DNA from: a virus
Strand: one strand, 5' to 3'
Virus record (IMG/VR): IMGVR_UViG_3300014827_000001
Location: 1-59,958 of that record
Length of the DNA: 59,958 nt
Shown here: one piece after another, positions 33,782-41,733 of the stretch
How positions within the stretch are numbered: the stretch's first letter is position 1
Layout of the letters: each line of letters begins with the position of its first letter
Notes under the pieces: generated by a model
What the model saw: the letters and a program-made list of their open reading frames with translations, nothing else
Told to the model about the DNA's origin: nothing
The model's database searches: none
Program-made: the position numbers and the translations under genes

Positions 33782-34954
33782 TTAGGCGAACGTGGACCAA
33801 GGCTCGGTGTAAGCAGTGGTACCGGTAGAGGCGTAGCTGTTCGATGCGAACCAGAAGCCGCCTCGCACTACGTGACGCACACGGTACTCCGCGTCATCGT
33901 TGCGGAGCGAGCCAGCCAGCGTCGGGACAGCCCCGCCGCCGAGGAACAGGCCACCAGCGTTGGACTGGCGGAACTCTGGTGCCTCGTGGTTGCGGAGGAA
34001 GTTCACCACAACACAGTCGCGGATACCATCGGAACCCTGGTAGGGAACCAAGTACCAGCTGGTGGCTGCGGTGGCCGACTTGTCGATCTGGGTCAGCCAG
34101 TCGTTGACAACCAGCACAACATCGGAGTTGGAGACCTGCGACTTGAACCGCTGCTGGCCCTTGCCTGCAACAGCCGGGTCACCGGAGACCGACTCAATCT
34201 CGGTGATCCTCAGGATGCGCTCGGCCCAGTCACGCATGGCGGACGGGACAACGAGTGCGAACTTGGGAACCGTGATGAAGTTGTTGTTCCACTTGCGCTG
34301 ACGCACCGTGCGCTTGGCGTAAGCCAGCGAGTCGATGGAGAGCTGCTTGTTGTCAACGACGTTCAGGTTCGTCGCGTTGAACGTGTCCGGGTTGGCACCG
34401 GTAGCGGTCACAAGAACCTTGACAGCTTCGGTTTCCTCGGTGTTCTTGGCGTACTGGGCCATACGTCCGGGCAGCTGGGCAATGAAGTTCCAGTTGTCGT
34501 TGATGACATCTTCCCAAGAGAAGCCGATGCGAGCACCGGACTTGTAGATGGAAAGCGCCTTGGCGGACGTGGTGAAGCTGAACGCGGGGTACTCGGTCAG
34601 TTCAGGAACAACCGGGAGGGAGCCCGGAGCCGTGACGTGGCCACCGTTGTCAGCAAGGTCCTGGTCGTAGTCGAAGACCAGTTCCTTCTGGAACTTGGGC
34701 TTGAAGTCCTCGAAGATGTCCCGCTTGGCGAACTCGGTCCACGTAGTGGGGAGTGTCGCGTACTGAGCCTGGAGAGCAGCGGCGTTCACAAAAGCGAACG
34801 TCTGCGCCAAGTCAGAGCTGGAAATTGCTTCAGACAGCTGGCCGTCAACGACGGACTTGATGATGCCGCGTGCGCGAAAGTCACCGTGGAGAGCGTCACC
34901 GAAAATCTTGGCGGTCTCCTCGATGTGCTTGGGGAGTACAAGTTCCATAGTCAT
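33782..34954 (-). CDS. Major capsid protein
   Basis: 390 residues. It has the layout of actinophage HK97-fold capsids: helical N-terminal arm, a FQKELVFDYDQD segment (E-loop region), SARIGFSWEDVINDNW-like core (KSGARIGFSWEDVINDNW), and a C-terminal GAVPTLAGSLRNDDAEYRVR, HVVRGGFWF domain. It lies right after the decoration protein and the protease/scaffold gene, as expected. Confidence 0.9.
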   Translation of the reverse strand: MTMELVLPKHIEETAKIFGDALHGDFRARGIIKSVVDGQLSEAISSSDLAQTFAFVNAAALQAQYATLPTTWTEFAKRDIFEDFKPKFQKELVFDYDQDLADNGGHVTAPGSLPVVPELTEYPAFSFTTSAKALSIYKSGARIGFSWEDVINDNWNFIAQLPGRMAQYAKNTEETEAVKVLVTATGANPDTFNATNLNVVDNKQLSIDSLAYAKRTVRQRKWNNNFITVPKFALVVPSAMRDWAERILRITEIESVSGDPAVAGKGQQRFKSQVSNSDVVLVVNDWLTQIDKSATAATSWYLVPYQGSDGIRDCVVVNFLRNHEAPEFRQSNAGGLFLGGGAVPTLAGSLRNDDAEYRVRHVVRGGFWFASNSYASTGTTAYTEPWSTFA

Positions 34955-34959
34955 TTTCC

Positions 34960-35367
34960 TTACGCGCTAGCGACGGTCTGGCCGGGGTTGAGAATGCGGA
35001 CGATGACAGGGGTTGCCGGAGCGGTGCTGGCCCGGAGAGCCACACCCCAGAGGAAGTTGCCAGTGGAGGCCGTGGTCAGTGTGCCATCGGCCTTGATGTA
35101 GACAGCCGAGCCGACAGTCGTTGAACCTGTGACGGTGACAATCCACGCACCCGTGGTCTTGACGGTCGCATAGCCAGCCTCGTTACCGATACCGCCAGTG
35201 GGCTGTGCAATTCCGGCAAAGACGTAATCCGGGTTGGTTACCGAACCTTCATCAGTCTGGGCAACAGCATTCAGGATGCCAATTCGGAGGGCAGTGCCCG
35301 ACTTTACGCCGGTTGCGACGGGGAGGGAAAGCCCTTCCGCGTCTTTGAAAACTTCATTCTTTGCCAT
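34960..35367 (-). CDS. Capsid decoration/stabilisation protein (DUF2190-like)
   Basis: 135 residues from ATG 35367, with AAAGG 8 nt upstream; a GTG 9 bp earlier overlaps that site and is less likely. Beta-rich with SGTALRIGILNAVAQT and VYIKADGTLTTASTGN, resembling DUF2190 head proteins. It ends 5 bp before the capsid gene. Confidence 0.72.
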   Translation of the reverse strand: MAKNEVFKDAEGLSLPVATGVKSGTALRIGILNAVAQTDEGSVTNPDYVFAGIAQPTGGIGNEAGYATVKTTGAWIVTVTGSTTVGSAVYIKADGTLTTASTGNFLWGVALRASTAPATPVIVRILNPGQTVASA

Positions 35368-35406
35368 TATTGGCACCTTTCATCGCTAATACAAGAATAC
35401 CGCATT

Positions 35407-35426
35407 GGCAATTCAGGAGAATTGCC
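35407..35426 (-). terminator. Short hairpin after protease/scaffold gene
   Basis: GGCAATT (35407-35413) pairs with AATTGCC (35420-35426). On the - strand it is followed by AATGCGGTATTCTTG, a -10-like element also found as AATGCGGTATCCTTG near 32050-32065. Possibly a stem plus promoter before the decoration and capsid genes. Confidence 0.4.
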
Positions 35427-35434
35427 GCGAAAAA

Positions 35435-36466
35435 CTACTTGCCGTTTACTGCCTTGATTCCATAAAGGTTGTCAATAATCCCGGCAGTGGCTTCTTCCAG
35501 GCTCTTTGCGCTCTTTTCATCGTGGGCATAACCCTTGAAGGAATGGTCGGCTTCTTCGAGAATGGATTTCACCTTGGCGGCTTCGGCGTCAACGGTTTCC
35601 TTCAGGTCAGCGCCAGCCTCAACCAGAGCGAAAACCGAGGTGCGGGAAGCGGAGGGCAGCTTGGCCTCGGTCAGTGCCTTGTCGATCTCGGCAAAGGAAG
35701 CGGATTCCTTGACAACGGGCTTCTTTTTCTTGATCGGGTTACCAAAGCCGTCTTCACCCTCGGCCTTGTCCTCAGCGTCCGGCTTGCCATCCTCGGGGCC
35801 TTCGGCGTCGTCCTCCTTCTTGGAGTCCTTGACAGCAGGCTTTTTGGCCTCTGCCAGTGCAGCCGTGAGGGCTTCCAACATCTCAGTTTTGAGAGTCGCC
35901 AGAGCCTCAACAATTTCTTTCTCCATGAGAGATTCCTTTTCTTTTTGGGACTCTGCACCACTCTCGGGCGCAGAAACTTTTTCGGATTCGAGCAATTTCA
36001 CAAAACCGCCACCGGCACCGGCCTCGGTCACCACATCAATGGAGTGGACCTTGGTGAATCGGGTGAGTGTTTTGGTGCCGGATGCCTCGGAAACTTCCCC
36101 CTCGGCGCGGATCGACATTCCGATCAATCCGCGCTCTGCGAGTTCCTTGACCATTTCCTGGTACTGGGGGAGGAAGGTGGCATTTGCATAAAGGTCTTTG
36201 CCGTCATACGTGGCACCCTCGGTCAAATACCCGGCAATATCCTGCACCCGGCGTTCCGGCTGGTTAAATTTGTCATCCTGCGTGGGGTGGTTCAGGAAAA
36301 TCTTGGTGTTTTCCTTGAACAGCGGAGCACCTTCTTGCAGGGCTTCTTTGGGGTAATAGGCTGAGGAGCCTTTGCGGTCACCCTCAATTACCTTGATCTT
36401 CCATGTTTTGCCCGTCAGTTGAGCCGGTGCAAGCGCGCCCGCCTCAGTGATTTGCGTAATGGTCAC
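35435..36466 (-). CDS. Prohead protease fused to scaffold domain
   Basis: 343 residues from GTG 36466 (GGAG 7 nt upstream; an earlier in-frame ATG overlaps the promoter). Residues 1-170 form a phage prohead serine protease: FLNHPTQDD supplies the His, RGLIGMSIRAEGE the Ser, and HSIDVVTEAGAGG the end of the fold. Residues about 175-343 are charged, Ala/Lys/Glu-rich and helical, like a scaffold. One polypeptide can thus assemble and then mature the shell. Confidence 0.82.
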   Translation of the reverse strand: MTITQITEAGALAPAQLTGKTWKIKVIEGDRKGSSAYYPKEALQEGAPLFKENTKIFLNHPTQDDKFNQPERRVQDIAGYLTEGATYDGKDLYANATFLPQYQEMVKELAERGLIGMSIRAEGEVSEASGTKTLTRFTKVHSIDVVTEAGAGGGFVKLLESEKVSAPESGAESQKEKESLMEKEIVEALATLKTEMLEALTAALAEAKKPAVKDSKKEDDAEGPEDGKPDAEDKAEGEDGFGNPIKKKKPVVKESASFAEIDKALTEAKLPSASRTSVFALVEAGADLKETVDAEAAKVKSILEEADHSFKGYAHDEKSAKSLEEATAGIIDNLYGIKAVNGK

Positions 36467-36480
36467 AGGGAAACTCCAAT

Positions 36481-36517
36481 CGTCTAAACCCAATCTTATC
36501 ATTTAGGTATTTAGACG
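36481..36517 (-). promoter_or_regulatory. Late promoter in the loop of a hairpin
   Basis: - strand CGTCTAAA (36517-36510) pairs perfectly with TTTAGACG (36488-36481). The loop holds TGATAAGAT (36501-36493), an extended -10. GGAG (36477-36474) follows the 3' arm by 3 nt. RNA begun at this promoter cannot form the stem; read-through RNA from the portal side can. Confidence 0.6.
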
Positions 36518-36535
36518 CTCAGAAATACAGACCTA

Positions 36536-37039
36536 CTAAACAGGGTTTACAACCTGCTGCTCACTCAGCCAGCCCTGCGCGCGGTAATAAGCCTCGAAAT
36601 GGCCGGGGACCACCAGCACGGAATCGTGGCCGAATAATGTCTGTCCACCGGCCTCCAAGGCAATGTCCGTGAGCTGGGAGCAATCCAGTCCGGGGTTACG
36701 CTCCAGCCACTTCACAACGAACCGGGGGATCGGCACACTGAACACCTTGGACGCGAGGAGGCAGATGATCGCGGGGACGTTGTACGGCCTGTCAACCATG
36801 GACCGGGCCTTCATCACGATGGCGTGTGCCTGATCGTCCGTCAGATCAAACCGAGAGACCTCCAGCGAGTGGAAGGTCTTGGGGTCGCGGAGTCGGACCA
36901 GCATCGGCTCAGCAGACACGCACTCGGTCTCGGAGACAAAGACCACGACGTGGCAAGCTGTGGAGTCGGTGGCCCACTCCACAGTCTTGCCCACCCAGTG
37001 TTCGGAGTGGCGAACCAGCCCGATCTGACCGGCCAGCAT
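36536..37039 (-). CDS. NlpC/P60-like (permuted papain fold) protein in head module
   Basis: 167 residues. ACHVVVFVSETE gives the His motif first and GLDCSQLTDIALEAGG the Cys motif later, the circularly permuted order of YiiX/LRAT-like NlpC/P60 proteins. It lies between portal and protease/scaffold genes with 3 bp to the portal. It could be a minor head protein that acts on peptidoglycan or is injected with DNA. Active-site Cys and His are intact. Confidence 0.68.
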   Translation of the reverse strand: MLAGQIGLVRHSEHWVGKTVEWATDSTACHVVVFVSETECVSAEPMLVRLRDPKTFHSLEVSRFDLTDDQAHAIVMKARSMVDRPYNVPAIICLLASKVFSVPIPRFVVKWLERNPGLDCSQLTDIALEAGGQTLFGHDSVLVVPGHFEAYYRAQGWLSEQQVVNPV

Positions 37040-37042
37040 GGC

Positions 37043-38611
37043 CTAGCCCTTAGCCCCGGAGCGCGCGGCGTCTGTGGCGTCCTTGCGGTGCTGGTTGTCA
37101 CCGTAGGACTTCATGCTGCTGTCTGGCTTCTTGGCCCCGCCCAAGGCCGTCTGGTCAGCTGTCTTCTGGGCTGCTGCCTTCTGCTCAGCAGCCTGCTCAC
37201 CCGCGAGCGTGATGGACAGCAGCAGGTTCTTCATCTGGTCCTCAGTGGGCATCCCGTCATCGGTGTCGATGTCGAACGCCTTCAGGAGCAGTTCACGGAT
37301 TTCCTTATCCGACATGACGTTCAGACCTGCAGCCTGCTGAATGGACTGAATCTGGCGGTAGACGGCTTCCATGGCAATCGGCGGGAAGATCACGTCGATG
37401 TCCGGGTAGCCGAGGTATTCCAGGACACCGGAGAGGAACCTCTTATGCTCATCCTGCCGCGCTTTCATGACCTTCTCGTTGGAGTCCGAAAGGGTCTCAG
37501 CCGAGGAGCGGTTGGCGTCCCCGGCATCAGCGGTCAGTTCGTTCAGGGGCACGTTCAGGCCAGCTGCGACGTAGCCAGCCAGCGGGAGCCCAGCCTTGAA
37601 GTCCACGGAGCCGCCCGTGCGGCCCACCGAGGACAGCGTGGCACCACCAGCGCCGACAAAGGTGCTTCCCACGCCGTTGGACTCGCCCGTGAACGGGTCT
37701 CGGGAGGGCTGTGCGGCCACCTTGGTGGCGACGGCTCCTGCACCCGTGCGGGTGGGGAGTGTGGCCTTGAAAGCGAACTGGGAGTACGCCTTGACCAGCG
37801 TGGCCTGATTCTCCAGGAACTCCTTGTGTGCCTTGGCCCAGAACATGACGGGCATGATGTCAGGCACGCCCCACTTCCAGCCGGTCTGCTTGTTGACCGC
37901 GTGGTGGGCGATGACGGAGTTGTAGTTCACCGGGTAGCCCCGGATCATGCGCGGGCGTCCGCTGGCCTGCATGTCGTAGTCGATGGCCGGGACGTACTCG
38001 ATCACCATGGCGGAGGTCTCAGCCTCGGTGTCGGCACTGTTGACCACCCGGAGCCATTCACGACGGTAGAAGAAGATTTCCTCGTGGTTGTCCGGGTTCG
38101 AGACCGTGCCGGTGATCTGGATCAGGGGGAGCCGCATGAGCCCGCGCTTGGAATAGAACTTGTCCTTGGTGGCCAGCAGGAAGTAGTTGCCGTCCGTGCC
38201 AAGGCAGTCCTCCATCTCGGCGCACGCCTTGGGGGAGATGAGGTACTTCTGGGCATTGGGGGACTTGATGAACTTGTCTTTGAGGTCCAAGCCCTTGAAA
38301 TCGACGCCGCTGCCCCAGATGTACGCCTTGCGGACGGACATGCCACGCTTGACCAGGGGGTTGATGACCAGCAGCGCACGGGTAGTGCGCGCGGTCTTCT
38401 TGATCGTGTACAGGGGAACCTCGGTCATGTCGAGGTCTTCACCCATCGGGTTCCAGCCCTGGTTGTCCAGAGCCAGCACCACGTCGGCCATGTTCTCCTG
38501 AAGGATTTCCATGCCGTTCACGAGAGCGGTGTTTTCCACCTTCAGCTCTTCGAGTTGCGCAGCTGTCTTTGCGTCCAACTCGGCTGAATTGCCGAATCCC
38601 CACTTAGCCAT
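37043..38611 (-). CDS. Portal protein
   Basis: 522 residues, directly after the large terminase gene. SMALL helix-rich C-terminus, KRGMSVRKAYIWGSG and AGYVAAGLNVPLNELTADAG (wing and clip regions of actinophage portals) are visible. GGGAGA precedes the ATG and overlaps the 3' arm of a hairpin. The C-terminal 60 residues are Lys/Ala/Gln-rich, likely inside the head. Confidence 0.87.
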   Translation of the reverse strand: MAKWGFGNSAELDAKTAAQLEELKVENTALVNGMEILQENMADVVLALDNQGWNPMGEDLDMTEVPLYTIKKTARTTRALLVINPLVKRGMSVRKAYIWGSGVDFKGLDLKDKFIKSPNAQKYLISPKACAEMEDCLGTDGNYFLLATKDKFYSKRGLMRLPLIQITGTVSNPDNHEEIFFYRREWLRVVNSADTEAETSAMVIEYVPAIDYDMQASGRPRMIRGYPVNYNSVIAHHAVNKQTGWKWGVPDIMPVMFWAKAHKEFLENQATLVKAYSQFAFKATLPTRTGAGAVATKVAAQPSRDPFTGESNGVGSTFVGAGGATLSSVGRTGGSVDFKAGLPLAGYVAAGLNVPLNELTADAGDANRSSAETLSDSNEKVMKARQDEHKRFLSGVLEYLGYPDIDVIFPPIAMEAVYRQIQSIQQAAGLNVMSDKEIRELLLKAFDIDTDDGMPTEDQMKNLLLSITLAGEQAAEQKAAAQKTADQTALGGAKKPDSSMKSYGDNQHRKDATDAARSGAKG

Positions 38612-38619
38612 GAGTCTCC

Positions 38620-38652
38620 CTTGGTGAATTGATTACTACACAGTCTACCAAG
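38620..38652 (-). promoter_or_regulatory. Portal promoter in the 5' arm of a ribosome-site hairpin
   Basis: - strand CTTGGT (38652-38647) pairs perfectly with ACCAAG (38625-38620), and the 3' arm runs into GGGAGA (38620-38615), the portal ribosome site. TGGTAGACT (38650-38642) overlaps the 5' arm. RNA started about 7 nt later would lack the 5' arm and leave the site open. Confidence 0.6.
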
Positions 38653-38673
38653 AGTATGAAACTAGTAAGCAGG

Positions 38674-40182
38674 TCACATCGGGCTGATGATTGATTCCAT
38701 TTCGCTGAACATTTCTGCCAGAGATATTTCGTATTCGTCGCCGGGGCGGAGCTTGCTCACCGGGTCCGTGGGGTCGATGGACAAATCCATTGCCGCGTAG
38801 GCTGCGGCGTCGGCAAAGTCAGGGGATTTTCCGGTTTTAGCCCGTATTTCCTCTTTGGACGCCACCTGCAAAACACTGCGGGAGTTCTTGAAGTGATATT
38901 CCAAATCCCCGAGTTCGTCAATCATGTCCCGGTCATCTTCATCAATATCAATTCCACCATTGAGCATTCTTTCCCGAATGGTGTCATACATTTCGGCGCG
39001 GGTATTCAGCCATTTGTCGGGATCGGAGGCATGGGCGTTGCCGATAATACCAATTGTCTCGAAACGGTTCTCGGATTTGTTGGCCACCATTTCATAAACA
39101 CCGGCACCAATTCCCACGCCGTCAATGCGGACCTCATCAACACCTAATTCAAAGGCAATTTGCACAATTCGGGCCGCAGTTTCGGTCAAGGTGGTTTTAT
39201 TCCACTTGTCCACAAACCTCAGGACACCATCCCGATAAACATAAACCACCGAATAGTCGCCACCCATGCGGGCAACGTCCACGCCAAGGCGCGGTTTGGA
39301 CTCCTGCTTGATGGCCAGCTCGGTAACTCGGCCCATCGTCAGTGTGCCCTCGGGGAACAGCGCGTTGGTGCCGTCCATGGAGAACTCGCCCAGCACCTTT
39401 GAGCGGAAGCGTGGGGAATCCTCGCCCCATTTCTTCTTATGCAGCTCGATCCAGTCAAGGGTCACCAAACCACCTGAATGCTCCTCGGGGAAGTCCTCTC
39501 CCGTGATGTTGGGGGAGTCATAAGAGTTGATGGTGATCTTGTGCCATGACGGGTCATTAGTCTTCCAGATTTCCCCGAACGGAGTGTTCACGTCATCTGG
39601 ATTCCCCACTACCAGCGCTGCATCGTACTTACCCGTCGTAATGGCCGCTACAGCGGTAAAGATTGTCTCTGGGATGCCACACCCTTCATCAAGGACGGCG
39701 AGGACGCCTTGGCGTCGATGTTGACCCTGGAATGCATGTTGGTTTGTGTTACTTGGCTTACGGCCCTTGGCGCGTTCGGAGTCATCATCCCCGCGCCAGT
39801 CGTGCTCCAGAGTGATGCGTCCCGGCAGGGGGGTCTTCCGCTGCTTCGCCTTGATGTGGTGATCGCGGAGGTAGCCCCAGATGATATCGAGCTGATCCTG
39901 CACTGGTGCAGATGAGACAGCAAGGGAGTCTACGTTCTTCCGTGTATCAACCCACCAAGCGATAATGACCGACGCGGTAAAAGATTTTCCTACGCCGTGC
40001 CCGGACTTTACAGCGACTCGCCTATATTTGAGCAATGCCTCGGCAATTTCTGCCTGTTTTGCCCAGAGATGATACCCAAGCTTGTCTTTAGCCCACAATT
40101 TGATATCCGTTTTATACCGCTCATTCAGCTCAGCCTGTTCCAATTCCTTGGATGCTTGCCGCATGGCATCGAGAATACTCAT
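38674..40182 (-). CDS. terL: Terminase large subunit
   Basis: 502 residues. Walker A SGHGVGKS (60-67) and Walker B VLAVLDEG (about 155-162) mark the packaging ATPase. The C-terminal RNase H-like nuclease shows RLGVDVARMGGD and EVRIDGVGIGAGVYE with its acidic residues. It drives DNA into the head and cuts it. It abuts the small gene upstream by one base. Confidence 0.94.
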   Translation of the reverse strand: MSILDAMRQASKELEQAELNERYKTDIKLWAKDKLGYHLWAKQAEIAEALLKYRRVAVKSGHGVGKSFTASVIIAWWVDTRKNVDSLAVSSAPVQDQLDIIWGYLRDHHIKAKQRKTPLPGRITLEHDWRGDDDSERAKGRKPSNTNQHAFQGQHRRQGVLAVLDEGCGIPETIFTAVAAITTGKYDAALVVGNPDDVNTPFGEIWKTNDPSWHKITINSYDSPNITGEDFPEEHSGGLVTLDWIELHKKKWGEDSPRFRSKVLGEFSMDGTNALFPEGTLTMGRVTELAIKQESKPRLGVDVARMGGDYSVVYVYRDGVLRFVDKWNKTTLTETAARIVQIAFELGVDEVRIDGVGIGAGVYEMVANKSENRFETIGIIGNAHASDPDKWLNTRAEMYDTIRERMLNGGIDIDEDDRDMIDELGDLEYHFKNSRSVLQVASKEEIRAKTGKSPDFADAAAYAAMDLSIDPTDPVSKLRPGDEYEISLAEMFSEMESIISPM

Positions 40183-40409
40183 TAGGCGGGCAAATCCTGC
40201 TTCAGGCGGTAAAGAATTGTGTCAAATGCGGCTTGGTCTTCGTAAATTGCGTAGAATGCGCGCAAAAGGCCAATTACCACCGAATAGTGGGAATCCGTCA
40301 TTGAATACAGCCGGGTCCGAATTGCGGCCCAATCGGGCTCATGGCCGTCATTCTCATAAAAGAGGTCAAGAATTTCAATTACATCCGGGGTATAAAGTGC
40401 TTCGCTCAT
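40182..40409 (-). CDS. Small protein between terminase genes, 75 aa
   Basis: Acidic, helical, with many Tyr and Asp residues. It overlaps the small terminase gene by ATGA and the large terminase by one base, so it is made with them. No family recognised; a terminase accessory is possible. Confidence 0.68.
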   Translation of the reverse strand: MSEALYTPDVIEILDLFYENDGHEPDWAAIRTRLYSMTDSHYSVVIGLLRAFYAIYEDQAAFDTILYRLKQDLPA

Positions 40410-40951
40410 GATTCTTGAACTTCCTGTGTCAGGACGCGCTGCGCCTCGGCGGTGAACAGTGTGGTCAGAACGCTGGGAGCCAGTTCGCCTTTGATGGCCT
40501 TGATGGTCTTGTGCTTCTCAAAGGCTGCTTCGATGTGCGTGCTCATGGCCGTGGCGAGGGCAAACACGGCTTGAAGAATCAGCTGGGTCTGGGCATTGGT
40601 GATCTGCACCAGCTTGTCCTGAGCGTCCCGCTTCATGTCCTTGTTGATGCCTTGGAGGGCTGCGAGTTCCTTCAACAGCTTGACCACAATCTCGTAGTCC
40701 TCGGCCCTGTCGGCGTATTTCAGTCGGTCATTGACCTTGGTGAGCAGGTTTTCGAGCCGGAGTTCCTGTAGAACGGCCATTTCCTCGGGGGACATAATTG
40801 TCCGGGAGTCTATGAACTCTTTCCAGGTGATGATGACCTGCTCGGGAATCACCCCTAGTTTGACCGATATTTCCTCGAACGTGAATCCTTTGACGCGCAA
40901 GGGGACAATCTGCGCCGTCAGGGCGTCCATTGTATTCGGGGAATCTTCCAT
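40406..40951 (-). CDS. terS: Terminase small subunit candidate
   Basis: 181 residues. Residues about 21-44 form a helix-turn-helix (GFTFEEISVKLGVIPEQVII) followed by a long helical oligomerisation part. Gene order fits. There is no ribosome site; TAAACT (40963-40958) ends 6 nt before the ATG, so a leaderless message is likely. Confidence 0.72.
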   Translation of the reverse strand: MEDSPNTMDALTAQIVPLRVKGFTFEEISVKLGVIPEQVIITWKEFIDSRTIMSPEEMAVLQELRLENLLTKVNDRLKYADRAEDYEIVVKLLKELAALQGINKDMKRDAQDKLVQITNAQTQLILQAVFALATAMSTHIEAAFEKHKTIKAIKGELAPSVLTTLFTAEAQRVLTQEVQES

Positions 40952-40957
40952 GTCTGT

Positions 40958-40963
40958 AGTTTA
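40958..40963 (-). promoter_or_regulatory. Leaderless promoter of the terminase operon
   Basis: - strand TAAACT fits TANNNT and stands 6 nt before ATG 40951 with no Shine-Dalgarno in between. No convincing -35 is visible. It is the first possible start of the whole late operon after the terminator at 40994-41027. Confidence 0.45.
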
Positions 40964-40993
40964 GTACAGAGGCAATTCTGCATAGTAAAGCAA

Positions 40994-41027
40994 AGACCCC
41001 CAAGCGGCGGAAGTCGCTTGGGGGTCT
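40994..41027 (-). terminator. Terminator of the structured-RNA unit
   Basis: AGACCCCCAAGCG (40994-41006) pairs perfectly with CGCTTGGGGGTCT (41015-41027), 13 bp with an 8 nt loop. On the - strand the 3' arm is followed by TTTGCTTT. It separates the tRNA-like RNA unit from the terminase operon. Confidence 0.8.
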
Positions 41028-41093
41028 CGCTGAGGTTATCGCCCTCCGGCAAGAGCCATCGATCCAGTCAAGCTGGAGCCTATGCTGCTCTTG

Positions 41094-41157
41094 TGGGGTG
41101 CTGGGACTCGAACCCAGCGAGCTCCTGCCCGGTTATCACACCGTATTCGCTCACCCC
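41094..41157 (-). ncRNA. tRNA-like element A (T-arm, acceptor, no D-arm)
   Basis: - strand: acceptor-like GGGGTG/CACCCC (41157-41152 with 41100-41095), T-arm CTGGG-TTCGAGT-CCCAG (41117-41101) and an inner stem GAGC/GCTC with a CGGT/ACCG hairpin. The discriminator would be A, followed by CAA. At 64 nt it is too short for a normal tRNA and no anticodon arm can be assigned. Confidence 0.5.
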
Positions 41158-41245
41158 TTGGCCCCTGCGTCCGGCCTATACGTTTACCGGCATTAGGTTC
41201 TTCGGGGCTTTTCCCTGAGTTCCTACTTATCGGTCACTCAGGTAG

Positions 41246-41364
41246 TGAAGCCAGCAGGATTCGAACCTGCGAGTTTCCTAACGCTTACACCAAGTCACAT
41301 AGAGGGATATCGCCCTCAGTCCCTGCGCGGTCGTTAGGTGCGTGATGCCCCTCGCCTCAGCTTC
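41246..41364 (-). ncRNA. tRNA-like element B with enlarged central stem
   Basis: - strand: 7 bp acceptor GAAGCTG/TGGCTTC with two G-U pairs, a D-arm-like GCG...CGC, then CCTAA at exactly tRNA positions 27-31 pairing with TTAGG (extended by CG/CG to 7 bp), 6 nt variable region and a perfect T-arm GCAGG-TTCGAAT-CCTGC, discriminator A. Between the two strands of the central stem lie 52 nt instead of a 7 nt anticodon loop, including GAGGG/CCCTC. U8 and U33 are absent, so it is tRNA-like, not a normal tRNA. Confidence 0.5.
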
Positions 41365-41380
41365 TACTATTCAGTTGTAT

Positions 41381-41444
41381 GACCGCTAACGCCTGTTCCC
41401 CTCGGGGGTCGATTGCGCGGTCATCCTCAGATCGAACGTCTGAG
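41381..41444 (-). ncRNA. Two linker hairpins between tRNA-like elements B and C
   Basis: GACCGC/GCGGTC (41381-41386 with 41417-41422) encloses CCC/GGG, and CTCAGA/TCTGAG (41426-41431 with 41439-41444) closes a 7 nt loop. These perfect stems show that the whole segment, not just the T-arms, is under selection to fold. Confidence 0.5.
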
Positions 41445-41458
41445 AATCCTTTACTACG

Positions 41459-41593
41459 TCGGCTTGCAGGATTTGAACCTGTATCTCTCCCCCGCTGGGA
41501 AGTGTTCTGAACCCGTCCAGCAATTCTCAGACCAGTCCCCGTGCACGGGCGTCCTTTGATATGTAAGGCTACTCCAGATTGAACTATCAGCCG
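41459..41593 (-). ncRNA. tRNA-like element C, degenerate
   Basis: - strand: CGGCT/AGCCG acceptor-like pairing, TA then a GTT...AGC D-arm-like hairpin with GG in its loop, and T-arm ACAGG-TTCAAAT-CCTGC (41482-41466) with one mismatch. The middle is 135 nt total length and holds CCCGTGCACGGG and GCTGG...CCAGC hairpins. No anticodon arm is clear. It is the weakest of the three. Confidence 0.4.
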
Positions 41594-41613
41594 TTGTTGA
41601 TTGTTTGTTGAAA

Positions 41614-41733
41614 CTAAGCCGCTACTGATTCCTCGGTTGTTTCCGTGGAGAGCCAGTAGTTGGCCCAGATGGTGGCCGCCGCCTGGATGGCATCTGCTCG
41701 GGTTGAAAAGTACTCTCCCTTGTCTCGCCTCAC
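41614..41733 (-). CDS. 39-residue peptide of the structured-RNA unit
   Basis: GTG 41733 with an excellent AAGGAG 8 nt upstream; 39 codons to TAG. The peptide (EYFSTRADAIQAAATIWANY in the middle) is probably one helix. It is the only reading frame between promoter 41772-41801 and the tRNA-like elements, so it is either a small regulator or a leader. Confidence 0.6.
   Translation of the reverse strand: MRRDKGEYFSTRADAIQAAATIWANYWLSTETTEESVAA

Noticed and set aside
33656-35101. 481-codon open frame on the + strand
   Set aside because: It lies fully antisense to the well supported capsid genes and its translation is low-complexity and Gly/Val/Arg-rich, a codon-bias shadow of GC-rich coding DNA.
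36824-38587. 587-codon open frame on the + strand
   Set aside because: Antisense to portal and NlpC/P60-like genes, with no ribosome site and no recognisable motif.
41426-41444. Fourth T-arm in CTCAGA-7 nt-TCTGAG
   Set aside because: The loop contains TTCGA but not in T-loop position, and no acceptor pairing follows; kept only as a hairpin.
41094-41593. Three ordinary tRNA genes
   Set aside because: T-arms are perfect, but no 72-90 nt cloverleaf with acceptor, D-arm and anticodon arm can be drawn; recorded instead as tRNA-like elements.
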